Assembly (NCBI GenBank): GCA_964418595.1
Contig: CAYQMF010000110.1
Location: forward strand, 1-24,174
Direction: 5' to 3'
Length of the DNA: 24,174 nt
DNA from: CAYQMF01 sp964418595
GTDB lineage: Bacteria > Planctomycetota > UBA1135 > UBA2386
How positions within the stretch are numbered: the first letter of the stretch is position 1; every line of letters begins with the position of its first letter. Below, in pieces: positions 13,963 through 22,100 of this stretch. The position numbers were made by a program, and so were the translations under genes. A model generated the notes under the pieces. That model was not told the origin of the DNA. It worked only from the letters and a program-made list of their open reading frames with translations, and did no database searches.

Positions 13963-15107
13963 GCGGTCAGTATGCGCGCGCCGATCGCGTCGGCAACGAG
14001 CAGGCCGGCGTCGGTGAGGCGGAGCGCGTCGCCGACGGTGGCGAGCCCGTCGCCGGCGAACTCCGCGAGGATGGCACCGAACGCGACGCGCGGATCGACG
14101 CCGGTTCGGGCGGCGATCGGCGCCAGCGGCACACCCGCCTTGCGGCGCAAGCCCAGCCACAGCGCCTCCGCGGCGCGCTGCCGCGGCGTGAGCGTCTCGG
14201 CCTCGCCGACCGGCGCCTCGTCGCGCGCGATGGCGTCGGCCCACGCTTCGAGCGGCTTGAGGTTGGTGTGGCGCACGCCGGCGCGGTGCGACGCCGCCCC
14301 CGGACCCACGCCGACGTAGTCGCCCTGCAGCCAGTAGTGGTCGTTGTGCAGGCAGGGGCCGCCGCGACCCGCGAAGTTGCTGATCTCGTAGGCGTCGAAG
14401 CCGGCGGCGAGGAGGCGGGCACGCGTGTGGCGGAACATCGCGGCGTCGATGGCCTCGTCGGTGGCGCGGAGCCGGCCCTGGCGAAGGTCACGCGTGAAGC
14501 GCGTGCCGGGCTCGAAGGTGAGGCTGTAGCAGGACAGGTGGTCCGGCCGCAGCGCGAGCGCGCGTTCGAGGTCGGCCTCCCATTCGGCGAGGGTCTGCCC
14601 CGGCAGCGCGAAGATCATGTCGAGGTTGATGTTGTCGATCCCGGCGGCGCGGACCTCGGCGACGGCGCGCTCGATGCGGCTCGCGTCGTGGGCGCGGTCG
14701 AGGAGGCGGAGGAAGCGGTCGTCGAACGACTGCGCCCCCATGCTGATCCGCCGCACGCCGGCGGCGCGGGCGATGGTGGCCTTCTCCGTCGAGATGCTCT
14801 CGGGGTTGGCCTCCATCGTCACCTCCGCGCAGGCGTGCAGGTCGACGTGGCAGCCGAGGATCCCGAAGAGCTGCGCCAGACGCGCGGGATCGAGGTAGCT
14901 CGGCGTGCCGCCGCCGATGAAGACGGTGGACGGCGCGGCCGGCACGTCGACGCCCTCCAGCTCGCCGGCGAGGGCGCCGAGGAAACGATCGAGCGGCGCC
15001 GTGCCGTCGGCGGTGAAGGAGTTGAAGTCGCAGTAGCCGCACTTCACCACGCAGAATGGCACGTGGACGTACAGGCTGGGGGCTGGCTCGCGATGGGCCT
15101 CGGGCAT
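13959..15107 (-). CDS. hemW: Radical SAM heme chaperone HemW
   Basis: Predicted 382 residues from the ATG at 15107. The radical-SAM cluster motif is CVVKCGYCDFNSF (Cys19, Cys23, Cys26), followed by GGGTPS (65-70), the EANPES segment, RISMGAQSFDD and the DMIFALPGQT stretch. Lack of the extra cysteine after the motif (CDFNS instead of CxCN) and the length separate it from coproporphyrinogen dehydrogenase HemN and point to HemW, a cytoplasmic heme-binding protein that delivers heme. The HemN-like C-terminal domain is present (GLRRKAGVPL). The gene starts 17 bases after the sigma-factor stop and overlaps the next lipoprotein gene, so it sits in an operon. Many databases still label such proteins 'coproporphyrinogen III oxidase'. 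Confidence 0.92.
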   Translation of the reverse strand: MPEAHREPAPSLYVHVPFCVVKCGYCDFNSFTADGTAPLDRFLGALAGELEGVDVPAAPSTVFIGGGTPSYLDPARLAQLFGILGCHVDLHACAEVTMEANPESISTEKATIARAAGVRRISMGAQSFDDRFLRLLDRAHDASRIERAVAEVRAAGIDNINLDMIFALPGQTLAEWEADLERALALRPDHLSCYSLTFEPGTRFTRDLRQGRLRATDEAIDAAMFRHTRARLLAAGFDAYEISNFAGRGGPCLHNDHYWLQGDYVGVGPGAASHRAGVRHTNLKPLEAWADAIARDEAPVGEAETLTPRQRAAEALWLGLRRKAGVPLAPIAARTGVDPRVAFGAILAEFAGDGLATVGDALRLTDAGLLVADAIGARILTA

Positions 15108-15124
15108 CCGGGCCGCGACTCTAA

Positions 15125-15979
15125 TCAGTCGTCGCCGAACTCGCGCGACATGGTGCAGTAGAGCTTGCGCAGCGCCTCCTGCTCCATCTGCCGCACGCGT
15201 TCGCGCGTCAGCCCGAGGCGGGCGCCGATGTCCTTCAGGGTCATGGGCTTGCCGTCCTCGAGTCCGAAGCGGAGGCGCAGGATCGTCGCTTCGCGCTCGC
15301 CGATGACCTCGAGCAGTTCGCTCACCCGCTGCAACTCCTGTGCAGTGAGCGCCTCCTCCTCCGGCGACTTCGTGCGCGGATCGTGCAGCAGGTCGGTGAA
15401 CACGCAGGCGGCGTCGGTGCCCATCGAGTGCGTGGGCTGCGAGTTGGAGGTGACCGTGTCGCGGACCACGTTCCAGTTGTTCTCCGGCAGATCCAGCTCC
15501 TCGGCGATCTCGGCGGTGGTCGGTGCGCGGCCGAGGCGGTAGCCGAGCTCCATGGCCATCGACTTCCACCGCGACACGATCTCCGCCATGTACGACGGCA
15601 CGCGCACGCTCTTGACGGAGTTGATGAGCGAACGACGGATGCCCTGCTTGATCCACCAGGTGGCGTAGGTCGAGAAGCGACAGCCGGCGTCGGGGTCGAA
15701 CTTCTCCACTGCCTTCATCAGGCCGATGTTGCCCTCCTCGATCAGGTCCATGAACGAGAGGCCGCGGTTGACGTAGTTCTTGGCGATCGACACCACGAGC
15801 CGCAGGTTGGCGCGGATCATGTGCTCGCGCGCGACGGGGTCACCCCGCTGCACGAGAAGACCGAGCTGGATCTCCTGCTCCGCCGTCAGCAACGCCACTT
15901 CGTTGATCTCGGACAGGTAGGTGTCGAGACCGTGATCGCGCGTGATTCTCCCCATGTGTGTGGGTGAGACATCGGGCAC
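15125..15979 (-). CDS. RNA polymerase sigma-70 family factor (RpoD/RpoS-like group)
   Basis: Predicted 284 residues from the ATG at 15979; the ATG at 15955 would give 276, and neither has a strong ribosome site. Region 1.2 (about 18-48, DTYLSEINEVALLT), region 2 (about 52-120, with NLRLVVSIAKNYVNRGLSFMDLIEEGNIGLMKAVEKF and the region 2.3/2.4 sequence FSTYATWWIKQGIRR), region 3 (about 125-205) and region 4 (about 225-275, ending in the helix-turn-helix LTLKD-like MTLKDIGARLGLTRERVRQ) are all present, so it should bind both -10 and -35 elements. It lacks region 1.1 and the long non-conserved insert, so it is probably an alternative or second primary-like factor, a type frequent in Planctomycetota. 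hemW follows 17 bases downstream. Confidence 0.93.
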   Translation of the reverse strand: MPDVSPTHMGRITRDHGLDTYLSEINEVALLTAEQEIQLGLLVQRGDPVAREHMIRANLRLVVSIAKNYVNRGLSFMDLIEEGNIGLMKAVEKFDPDAGCRFSTYATWWIKQGIRRSLINSVKSVRVPSYMAEIVSRWKSMAMELGYRLGRAPTTAEIAEELDLPENNWNVVRDTVTSNSQPTHSMGTDAACVFTDLLHDPRTKSPEEEALTAQELQRVSELLEVIGEREATILRLRFGLEDGKPMTLKDIGARLGLTRERVRQMEQEALRKLYCTMSREFGDD

Positions 15980-16058
15980 GCCGCCATGCCGCTTGACGAC
16001 GGTGTCGCAGAACGAAACGCCGCGCCGGCAACCGCCACTGCGGACGCCAGTTGCTTCG

Positions 16059-16508
16059 TCAGTCGGCGACCTTCTTCACCGTCATCCGCAGGCTCGGGAC
16101 GGCGAGTTCCTCGCCATCGTTGTTGTCGTAGCGGAACGCACCCGGCTTGAAGACCAGGTCGTAGCCGGCCTGGGTGCCGTCGGCGTCGCGGTACTCCAAC
16201 TTGATCGCGGACGAGGTCTGGTGCGGCCCGATCTGCCAGCGGTAGCGCGTGGTCGCGCGCGGTCCCCACTCCTTGGTGCCGTCCGAGAGGATCATCAGCC
16301 GCCGGTCGGCGACGACGATCTTGTCGGTGTGGTTGGTGATCAGGACCTTGGCGTAGACCTCGGTCTTCTCCAGCGACGAGTCCACCATCTGCACGGCGAT
16401 CTTGCCCTCGCCGGGCGGGTTCTCGATCACGAGCGTGGGCCCACCACCGCCGAAACACCCCGCCGCCAGGAACACGGCCAACGCCGACGCGAAGCGCAGC
16501 ATCTTCAT
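16059..16508 (-). CDS. Lipoprotein of unknown function downstream of DUF5989
   Basis: Predicted 149 residues from the ATG at 16508 (a second ATG two codons later). The signal peptide MKMLRFASALAVFLAAGC ends in a lipobox with Cys18, followed by a glycine spacer. The mature part is a single beta-rich domain of about 120 residues with alternating strands (TEVYAKVLITNHTDKIVV, RRLMILSDG, SAIKLEYRDADG), like an immunoglobulin-fold lipoprotein. No family is recognised with confidence. It lies 76 bases downstream of the DUF5989 gene on the same strand, with a strong hairpin between them, and 79 bases ahead of the sigma factor. Confidence 0.7.
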   Translation of the reverse strand: MKMLRFASALAVFLAAGCFGGGGPTLVIENPPGEGKIAVQMVDSSLEKTEVYAKVLITNHTDKIVVADRRLMILSDGTKEWGPRATTRYRWQIGPHQTSSAIKLEYRDADGTQAGYDLVFKPGAFRYDNNDGEELAVPSLRMTVKKVAD

Positions 16509-16530
16509 GCCGGCGATCTTCCGAGGCGTC

Positions 16531-16562
16531 GCGGCGCGCGCAAGAGGTTGGTCGCGCGCCGC
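16531..16562 (-). terminator. Strong hairpin between DUF5989 gene and lipoprotein gene
   Basis: GCGGCGCGCG (16531-16540) and CGCGCGCCGC (16553-16562) are perfectly complementary over 10 bp with a 12-base loop. It lies about 22 bases after the DUF5989 stop. No T run follows on the minus strand, so it may attenuate, protect the 3' end, or act with Rho rather than terminate alone. Confidence 0.4.
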
Positions 16563-16584
16563 ACTTCCTGCGACCCCGGTGCGC

Positions 16585-16785
16585 CTAGAACATCGTGTAG
16601 ATGAACGGCGCCGCGCCCGTGCCGGCCAGCACGATGATGATGGCGAGGAGCCCGAACACGACGAGGAACGGGATCAGCCACCACTTCGCGTTCTCCTTCA
16701 TGAACGCGATGAACTCACTGACGATGCCGCCCTCCTTGCTGGAAGCGGCGATGTTGTCGAAATCCTGGTCGTTGGGCGTGCTCAT
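16585..16785 (-). CDS. DUF5989 (SxtK-like) membrane microprotein
   Basis: Predicted 66 residues. A polar N-terminus is followed by EFIAFMKENAKWWLIP and a single transmembrane helix, ending GTGAAPFIYTMF. The KWWLIP sequence and the APFIYT-F end are what I remember as typical of DUF5989, small proteins found next to SxtJ-family proteins and carbamoyltransferases; the saxitoxin-cluster protein SxtK belongs to the same type. The function is unknown; a membrane helper of the carbamoyltransferase is inferred. It lies 55 bases downstream of the SxtJ-like gene on the same strand. Confidence 0.85.
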   Translation of the reverse strand: MSTPNDQDFDNIAASSKEGGIVSEFIAFMKENAKWWLIPFLVVFGLLAIIIVLAGTGAAPFIYTMF

Positions 16786-16840
16786 GGCGTGCGGGTTCTG
16801 CGTCGAGGGGTTGGCGCGTGGGGGAGGATACTCGTTCTAC

Positions 16841-17257
16841 TCAGTACATGCGGAGGTAGCGGGCGGCGGGAATGTCGGTCTTGCGCTCGACCCAATAGGT
16901 CTTGGCCTGCGGGTCGAGCCGGCGCTTCAGCTTGTCCCGACCGGTGAGGCGGAAGAAGAACGCCACCGGCGTGAACAGCCCGTAGTAGATCAGGCCCAGC
17001 ACGATGGCGGAGAGGACGATGCCGAGCGGCACCGCTACCAGCATGAGGCCCACGAACACGGCGCGGACCGCGGCCATCAGCACGAACTGGCTCGCGAACA
17101 CGAAGACCCCCACGCCGGTGAGGATCCAGGCCGGCGTCGTCGACGCGCCGTGCCACAGGTGCAGGACGAGCCAGCCGATGGCGGGGAAGGCGAACAGCGA
17201 GATCCACGCGAACTGGCGGAGCTGGCTCTGCGGGGGGTTGAGGTCGAGCTTCAGCAT
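16841..17257 (-). CDS. SxtJ-family membrane protein
   Basis: Predicted 138 residues. Hydrophobic segments fall at about 15-35 and 40-60, with a long one at 65-100, followed by a cytoplasmic basic tail containing LTGRDKLKRRLDPQAKTYWVER. The R-x-D-x-L-x-R...D...TYW-x-R-K pattern and the gene order place it in the SxtJ family, membrane proteins encoded beside NodU/CmcH-type carbamoyltransferases. The function is not established. The ATG lies three bases after the carbamoyltransferase stop, so the two are co-translated. The conserved basic tail might dock the soluble carbamoyltransferase at the membrane (inference). Confidence 0.85.
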   Translation of the reverse strand: MLKLDLNPPQSQLRQFAWISLFAFPAIGWLVLHLWHGASTTPAWILTGVGVFVFASQFVLMAAVRAVFVGLMLVAVPLGIVLSAIVLGLIYYGLFTPVAFFFRLTGRDKLKRRLDPQAKTYWVERKTDIPAARYLRMY

Positions 17258-17260
17258 CGC

Positions 17261-19090
17261 TCAGTCCAGGGCAAAGGCGGAGAGGTACTTGGCGCGGTCG
17301 ATCTCCGGCATCGACGCCTGATCCTTGCGCACGATCACGAAGTTCTCGAGCACGAGTACGTCCATCTCGGTGCCGAAGAAGCAGCGGATGGCGTCCTGCG
17401 GCGTGCACACGATCGGCTCGCCGCGCACGTTGAAGCTGGTGTTGATCATCACCGGCGAGCCGGTCTTCTTCTTGAAGGCGCGCAGGAGGCGGGTGAGGCG
17501 CGGGTTGCGCGTCTCGTCGACTGTCTGCACGCGCGCCGAGTAGTCGACGTGCGTGATGGCGGGCACCACCGAGCGGAGCTGCTTGAGCTTGTCGAGCCCG
17601 ACCTTGCCGGCATCGACCGCCTTGCGTTTGTCGTCGCGCACCGGGGCGACCACCAGCATGTACGGGCTCTCGTGCCGCGCATCGAGGCCGAAGTACTCCG
17701 GGCAGTCCTCGCGCAGCACGATCGGCGCGAACGGCCGGAACGACTCGCGGAACTTGATCTTGAGGTTCATCACGCTCTGCATCTTCGGCGAACGGGCGTC
17801 GCCGATGATGCTGCGCGACCCGAGCGCGCGGGGACCGAACTCCATCTGGCCCTGGAACCAGCCGATGACGTTCTCACCGGCGATGAGGTCGGCGACGCGG
17901 TCGACGAGCTTCGCTTCGTCCTGGTGCTCCTCGAACACGACCTCGCGCGCGCGCAGCTCGGCGCGGATCTCGTCGGCCGAGTAGGCGGGGCCGAGCAGGC
18001 TGCCGCGCTGGAAGTCGCCGCCGCGGACGACCCGCGGCTTCTGCAGGAGCTGGTGCCACACCATGTAGGCGGCGCCGAGCGCGCCGCCCGCGTCACCGGC
18101 GGCGGGCTGGATCCACACCGACTCGAACGGACCTTCGCGCAGGATCTTGCCGTTGCCCACGCAGTTGAGGGCGACGCCGCCGGCGAGGCAGAGGTTCTTC
18201 TTGCCGGTGATCCGGTGCGCGAAGCGCACGGTGCGCAGCATGACCTCCTCGGTCACCCTCTGCACCGACGCCGCGACGTCCATGTAGAACTGGGTCAGCT
18301 CCTTCTCCGGTGCGCGCGCCGGCGCCCCGAACAGGTCGCAGAAGCGCTGGTTGATCATGCGCAGCCCGGCGGCGAAGTCGAAGTAGCTCATGTCGAGCCG
18401 GTAGCTGCCGTCGTCGCGGAGGTCGATCAGCTTGCGCACGCGGTCGACGTACTTGGGCTCGCCGTACGGCGCGAGTCCCATGAGCTTGTACTCGCCGGAG
18501 TTGACCTTGAACCCGCAGTAGTAGGTGAGCGCGCTGTAGAGCAGGCCGAGGCTGTGCGGGAAGCGGATCTCGTGCGTGAGCGTGAGACGGTTGCCCTCGC
18601 CCATGCCGACCGAGGTCGTGGCCCACTCGCCGACGCCGTCCATCGTCACCACCGCGGCCTCCTCGTACGGCGAGGGGAAGAACGCGCTCGCGGCGTGGCT
18701 CTCGTGGTGCTCCGGGAAGACGAAGGGCCGCTTCGGTCGGGCGCCCAGCTCGCGTCGGATCCGCCGCGGGATGTGCAGCTTCTCGCGCATCCACACCGGG
18801 ATGGCCTTCAGGAACGACGAGATCCCGGCCGGCGCGTAACTGAGGTACGTCTCCATGAGCCGATCGAACTTGAGGATCGGCTTGTCATAGAACGAGACGT
18901 AGTCGAGGTCGGCGGCGCGGATGCCAGCACGCCCCAGGCAGAACGCGACGGCGTTCTTGGGGAACTCTGCGTCGTGTTTCTTGCGCGTGAAGCGCTCCTC
19001 CTGGGCAGCGGCGACGATCTCGCCGTCGCGCAGCAGGGCCGCGGCGGAGTCGTGGTAGAAGGCGGAGATGCCGAGAATGTAGGTGGGCAT
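17261..19090 (-). CDS. Carbamoyltransferase, NodU/CmcH/SxtI type
   Basis: Predicted 609 residues, a normal length. These enzymes transfer a carbamoyl group from carbamoyl phosphate, via carbamoyl-AMP, to a hydroxyl of a sugar, antibiotic or toxin. The N-terminal TsaD/Kae1-like domain (1 to about 370) begins ILGISAFYHDSAAAL and holds the metal-binding HHESH (His128, His132) with MDGVGEW (Asp151) and AGGVALNCVGNGK. The C-terminal carbamoyltransferase domain (about 390-590) has GPRALGSRSIIGDAR, FRPFAPIVL, SPYM and MINTSFNVRGEPIVC. The acceptor is unknown: no glycosyltransferase or polyketide gene is in view. It heads the carbamoyltransferase - SxtJ - DUF5989 run. A TATACT -10 sequence lies about 30 bases upstream, and no ribosome site is seen. 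Confidence 0.93.
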   Translation of the reverse strand: MPTYILGISAFYHDSAAALLRDGEIVAAAQEERFTRKKHDAEFPKNAVAFCLGRAGIRAADLDYVSFYDKPILKFDRLMETYLSYAPAGISSFLKAIPVWMREKLHIPRRIRRELGARPKRPFVFPEHHESHAASAFFPSPYEEAAVVTMDGVGEWATTSVGMGEGNRLTLTHEIRFPHSLGLLYSALTYYCGFKVNSGEYKLMGLAPYGEPKYVDRVRKLIDLRDDGSYRLDMSYFDFAAGLRMINQRFCDLFGAPARAPEKELTQFYMDVAASVQRVTEEVMLRTVRFAHRITGKKNLCLAGGVALNCVGNGKILREGPFESVWIQPAAGDAGGALGAAYMVWHQLLQKPRVVRGGDFQRGSLLGPAYSADEIRAELRAREVVFEEHQDEAKLVDRVADLIAGENVIGWFQGQMEFGPRALGSRSIIGDARSPKMQSVMNLKIKFRESFRPFAPIVLREDCPEYFGLDARHESPYMLVVAPVRDDKRKAVDAGKVGLDKLKQLRSVVPAITHVDYSARVQTVDETRNPRLTRLLRAFKKKTGSPVMINTSFNVRGEPIVCTPQDAIRCFFGTEMDVLVLENFVIVRKDQASMPEIDRAKYLSAFALD

Positions 19091-19118
19091 GAGGGCGAGC
19101 GAGGCGTTCCCCGGCCGG

Positions 19119-19124
19119 AGTATA
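19119..19124 (-). promoter_or_regulatory. Candidate -10 element for the carbamoyltransferase gene
   Basis: TATACT on the minus strand, 28 bases before the ATG, is one of very few AT-rich hexamers in this region and is a near-consensus -10 box. No good -35 hexamer lies 16-18 bases upstream. Transcription would start near 19112, leaving a leader of about 22 bases without a Shine-Dalgarno sequence. Confidence 0.4.
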
Positions 19125-19180
19125 GCTGGGCCCGCGGCGGCTTCCGGAGCCCGGATCCGCGCTCGGGCGGCTTTTGCAGA

Positions 19181-22100
19181 TCAGGACCGCGGCAGGGTCA
19201 AGCGAGCGTCGGCCGCGACGAGGCGGCCCTTGGCGAGCGCAAGGTCGATGCCACCGGCCATCGCCTCCTGCACCCGGGCACCGGCGCGGCTGAAGCCGAA
19301 CACGCGCGCGGCCTCGCGCACGAGGTCGTCGTGGCCGATCCCGACCTGGGCCTTCACGATCGCCACGGCCGCGTTGGCGATCTCCTCCGGCGGCAACGCC
19401 TCGGCGTCGCGCGCGGAGTCGGCCGCGTCGGCGCTCGGGATCCGATACCCCGTCCACGTCGCGGGGTCGAGGCGCGACGGCCACAGGAACCCGCCCCGTT
19501 GCTGCGGCCGCTGCTGCTGCGGAAGCGAGCGCACCGCGTCGAGGATGCGCTCGCGCACGCGCGCGGTGAGGCGGCTGATCGAGAAGGGCGCCGACAGGCG
19601 CCGGCAGAGCAGGTCGAGGTGGATGGGCGCCTCGAGGTCGAGGACGGTGCGCACCGCGCGCTGCAGGTCTTCGGGCGGGGCGTCGTCGAGCCCGACCGGG
19701 CTCGGCGGCACCGTTGCGCAGCGATAGAGGATCGCGTCCGGCGGCAGGGCGGGTTCGTCCTTGGCGGGCGGCGGGGCCACCGTCGCCGCGGCTGCGATCT
19801 TGGGCGAGGGAGCGGGTGGCGGAGGCGGGGCCGGAGGCAGGGCGGGCGCTGCCGCGAGCGCCTCTTCGATCCGCCGCAGTTCGCGCTCCCGACTCCGCCA
19901 CCAGTCCGTCGACCAGACGCGCAACAGGCGCCAGCCGAGCCGACCGAGGACTTCGGCCCGCAACCGATCGCGATCGCGGGCGGTCTTCGCCGAGTGGTAG
20001 TTGGCGCCATCGCACTCGATGCCGAGCAGGAAGCGCCCCGGCGCATCCGGGTCGCGCACGCCGAGGTCGATGCGATACCCGGAGCACCCGACCTGGGTGG
20101 ACACGGCGTGACCGCGCGCCCGCAACGCCGCCGCGATGTCGGCCTCGAGCGGCGAGTCGAACCGGTCCACCGCGTCGACTTGCAGCGCCTCGCCGAGCGA
20201 CGCCGGCCCGCGCGCGGCGTAGTCGAGGAACGACTTGAGGTGCTTGACCCCCACCGCGTTGGTCCGCGACAGGTCGATCTGATCGGCGCGCAACGTGCTG
20301 TGCACGACGACCTGCTCGCGGGCGCGCGTGATCGCCACGTTCAGGCGGCGCTCACCCCCCGCCAGGTTCAGCGGCCCGAAACTCATCGCGACCTTGCCGG
20401 CGGCGTCGGGGCCGTAGCACACCGAGAACAGGATCACATCGCGCTCGTCGCCCTGCACGTTCTCCAGGTTCTTCACGAACACGAACTCCGGCAGGTCGGT
20501 GGCGAAGAACGCCTCGAGCGCCGGCTCGCGGCGACGCTCGGCATCGAGCATCGTCTCGATCAGCAGTTGCTGGGCCTGGCTGAACGTCACGATCCCGATG
20601 CTCGGCGGCTTGCTCGCCGCGCCCGGCGCGCGCAGCCGCGTCAGCAGGTCGTCGACCACCGATCGCGCCTCGCGCTCGTTGGTGCGCGTGCGGGCACGGT
20701 CGTACACGCCATCCGGCACGCTGACGAGCGACACGCCGAGCCGGCCGCCGCGGTCGTCCGCCGTGGGGAAGGTGAACAACTGGTTGTCGTAGTAATGCCA
20801 GTTGCTGAAGGTGATCAGGCTCTCGTGGCGGGAGCGGTAGTGCCAGCGCAGCCGCAGGCGTCGCATGCCCGCCGCGCCGCACTCGTCGAGGATGCTCTCG
20901 AGGTCCTCGACCTGCCCCTCGTCGATCTCCTCGTCGCCGCCCTCGACACGCTGGAAGAAGCTCGTCGGCGGCAACTGCCGGCTGTCGCCGACGACGACGC
21001 ACGAGCGGCCGCGCGCGATCGCGCCAACGGCATCCCACACGGTGATCTGCGAGGCCTCGTCGAACACGACGATGTCGAAGGGCTTGCCGCCCGCGGCCAG
21101 GTACTGCGCGACCGACAGCGGGCTCATGAGGAAGCACGGCTTGAGCAGCGGCAGGAGGTTGGGGATCTCGTCGAACAGGCGGCGCAGCGGCCAGTGCCGC
21201 GTCTTCTTCGCCAGCTCGCGGCGCAGGATTCCCACCTCCGAACCCGCGGCCGCGCTCCCGGTCATGCGCGGCACGCGCGCGGCGAGGCGCGCCGCCGCCA
21301 AGGCACGCGAGGTCTGCAGCACTTCGCGATCCAGTTCACAGAAGCGCGTCGCGAGTCGGTCGTGCTGGCTGCGCTCGAAGTCGCGCAGGATCGGGTCTGC
21401 GTCCGAGACGGCGACCAGCCACGCCTGGCGATGGCTCCGTTCGAACGCGGGGGCGATCGCGGCGGCGGACACCTCGCCACGCTCGACCGCGGCGACGATC
21501 GCACCGAGATCCAGCTCGGTCGCGCGCACCGCGAACTGGCGCCACGCGCACCACTCGCGGATGAGTTCGCGCTGCCGATCGCGCCAGGTGCCAAGCTGGG
21601 CCTGGCAGTGCGCGAGCCAGGGCGCGCCGGCGTCGATCGGCGTCCAGGCGGTGGCGTCGTGCAGGTCGAGCAGGTCGTGCAGGCCCTGCCGGCCCACCGC
21701 GAAGGCAGCGTCGCCATCGCCCATCGCGCGCAGCGAATCGCCGGCGCGCACGCCGGTCGCCAGGCTGTCGCGCTCGCGGCCACTGAGCGCAACGATGCGG
21801 GCGCGCAGCGCATCCCCCGGCACGACATCGGCGAGGCGCAGCAGCAGCCCGCGGACCTCCTCCGCCCACGCGAGCGCGCGCTCGAGCTGGGCGACGCCAT
21901 CGCGACCCCCGGGATCGCCTCCCCGCCAGAGCTGCTCGCCGAACACGCGCGCCGCCTCGTGGTCGGCGCGCGCCAGGTCCGCGATGCGTTGCCGAAGGTC
22001 GATCGCCGCCTCGAGGCGATGCGCGAGTTCCTCGTTCGACGCGAGGTGTCCGCCCTTGGCGTACGGACGCAGTTCCGTGCGCACGGCGCGGCAGCGCCAC

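Noticed and set aside
13959..15107. Oxygen-independent coproporphyrinogen III oxidase HemN.
   Set aside because: The cluster motif CxxxCxYCDFNS, without the extra Cys, and the shorter length fit HemW.
17261..19090. Saxitoxin biosynthesis or nodulation-factor synthesis.
   Set aside because: Only the carbamoyltransferase, SxtJ and SxtK-like genes are present. No sxtA-type polyketide gene, amidinotransferase or nod gene is in the window, so naming a product would be unsupported.
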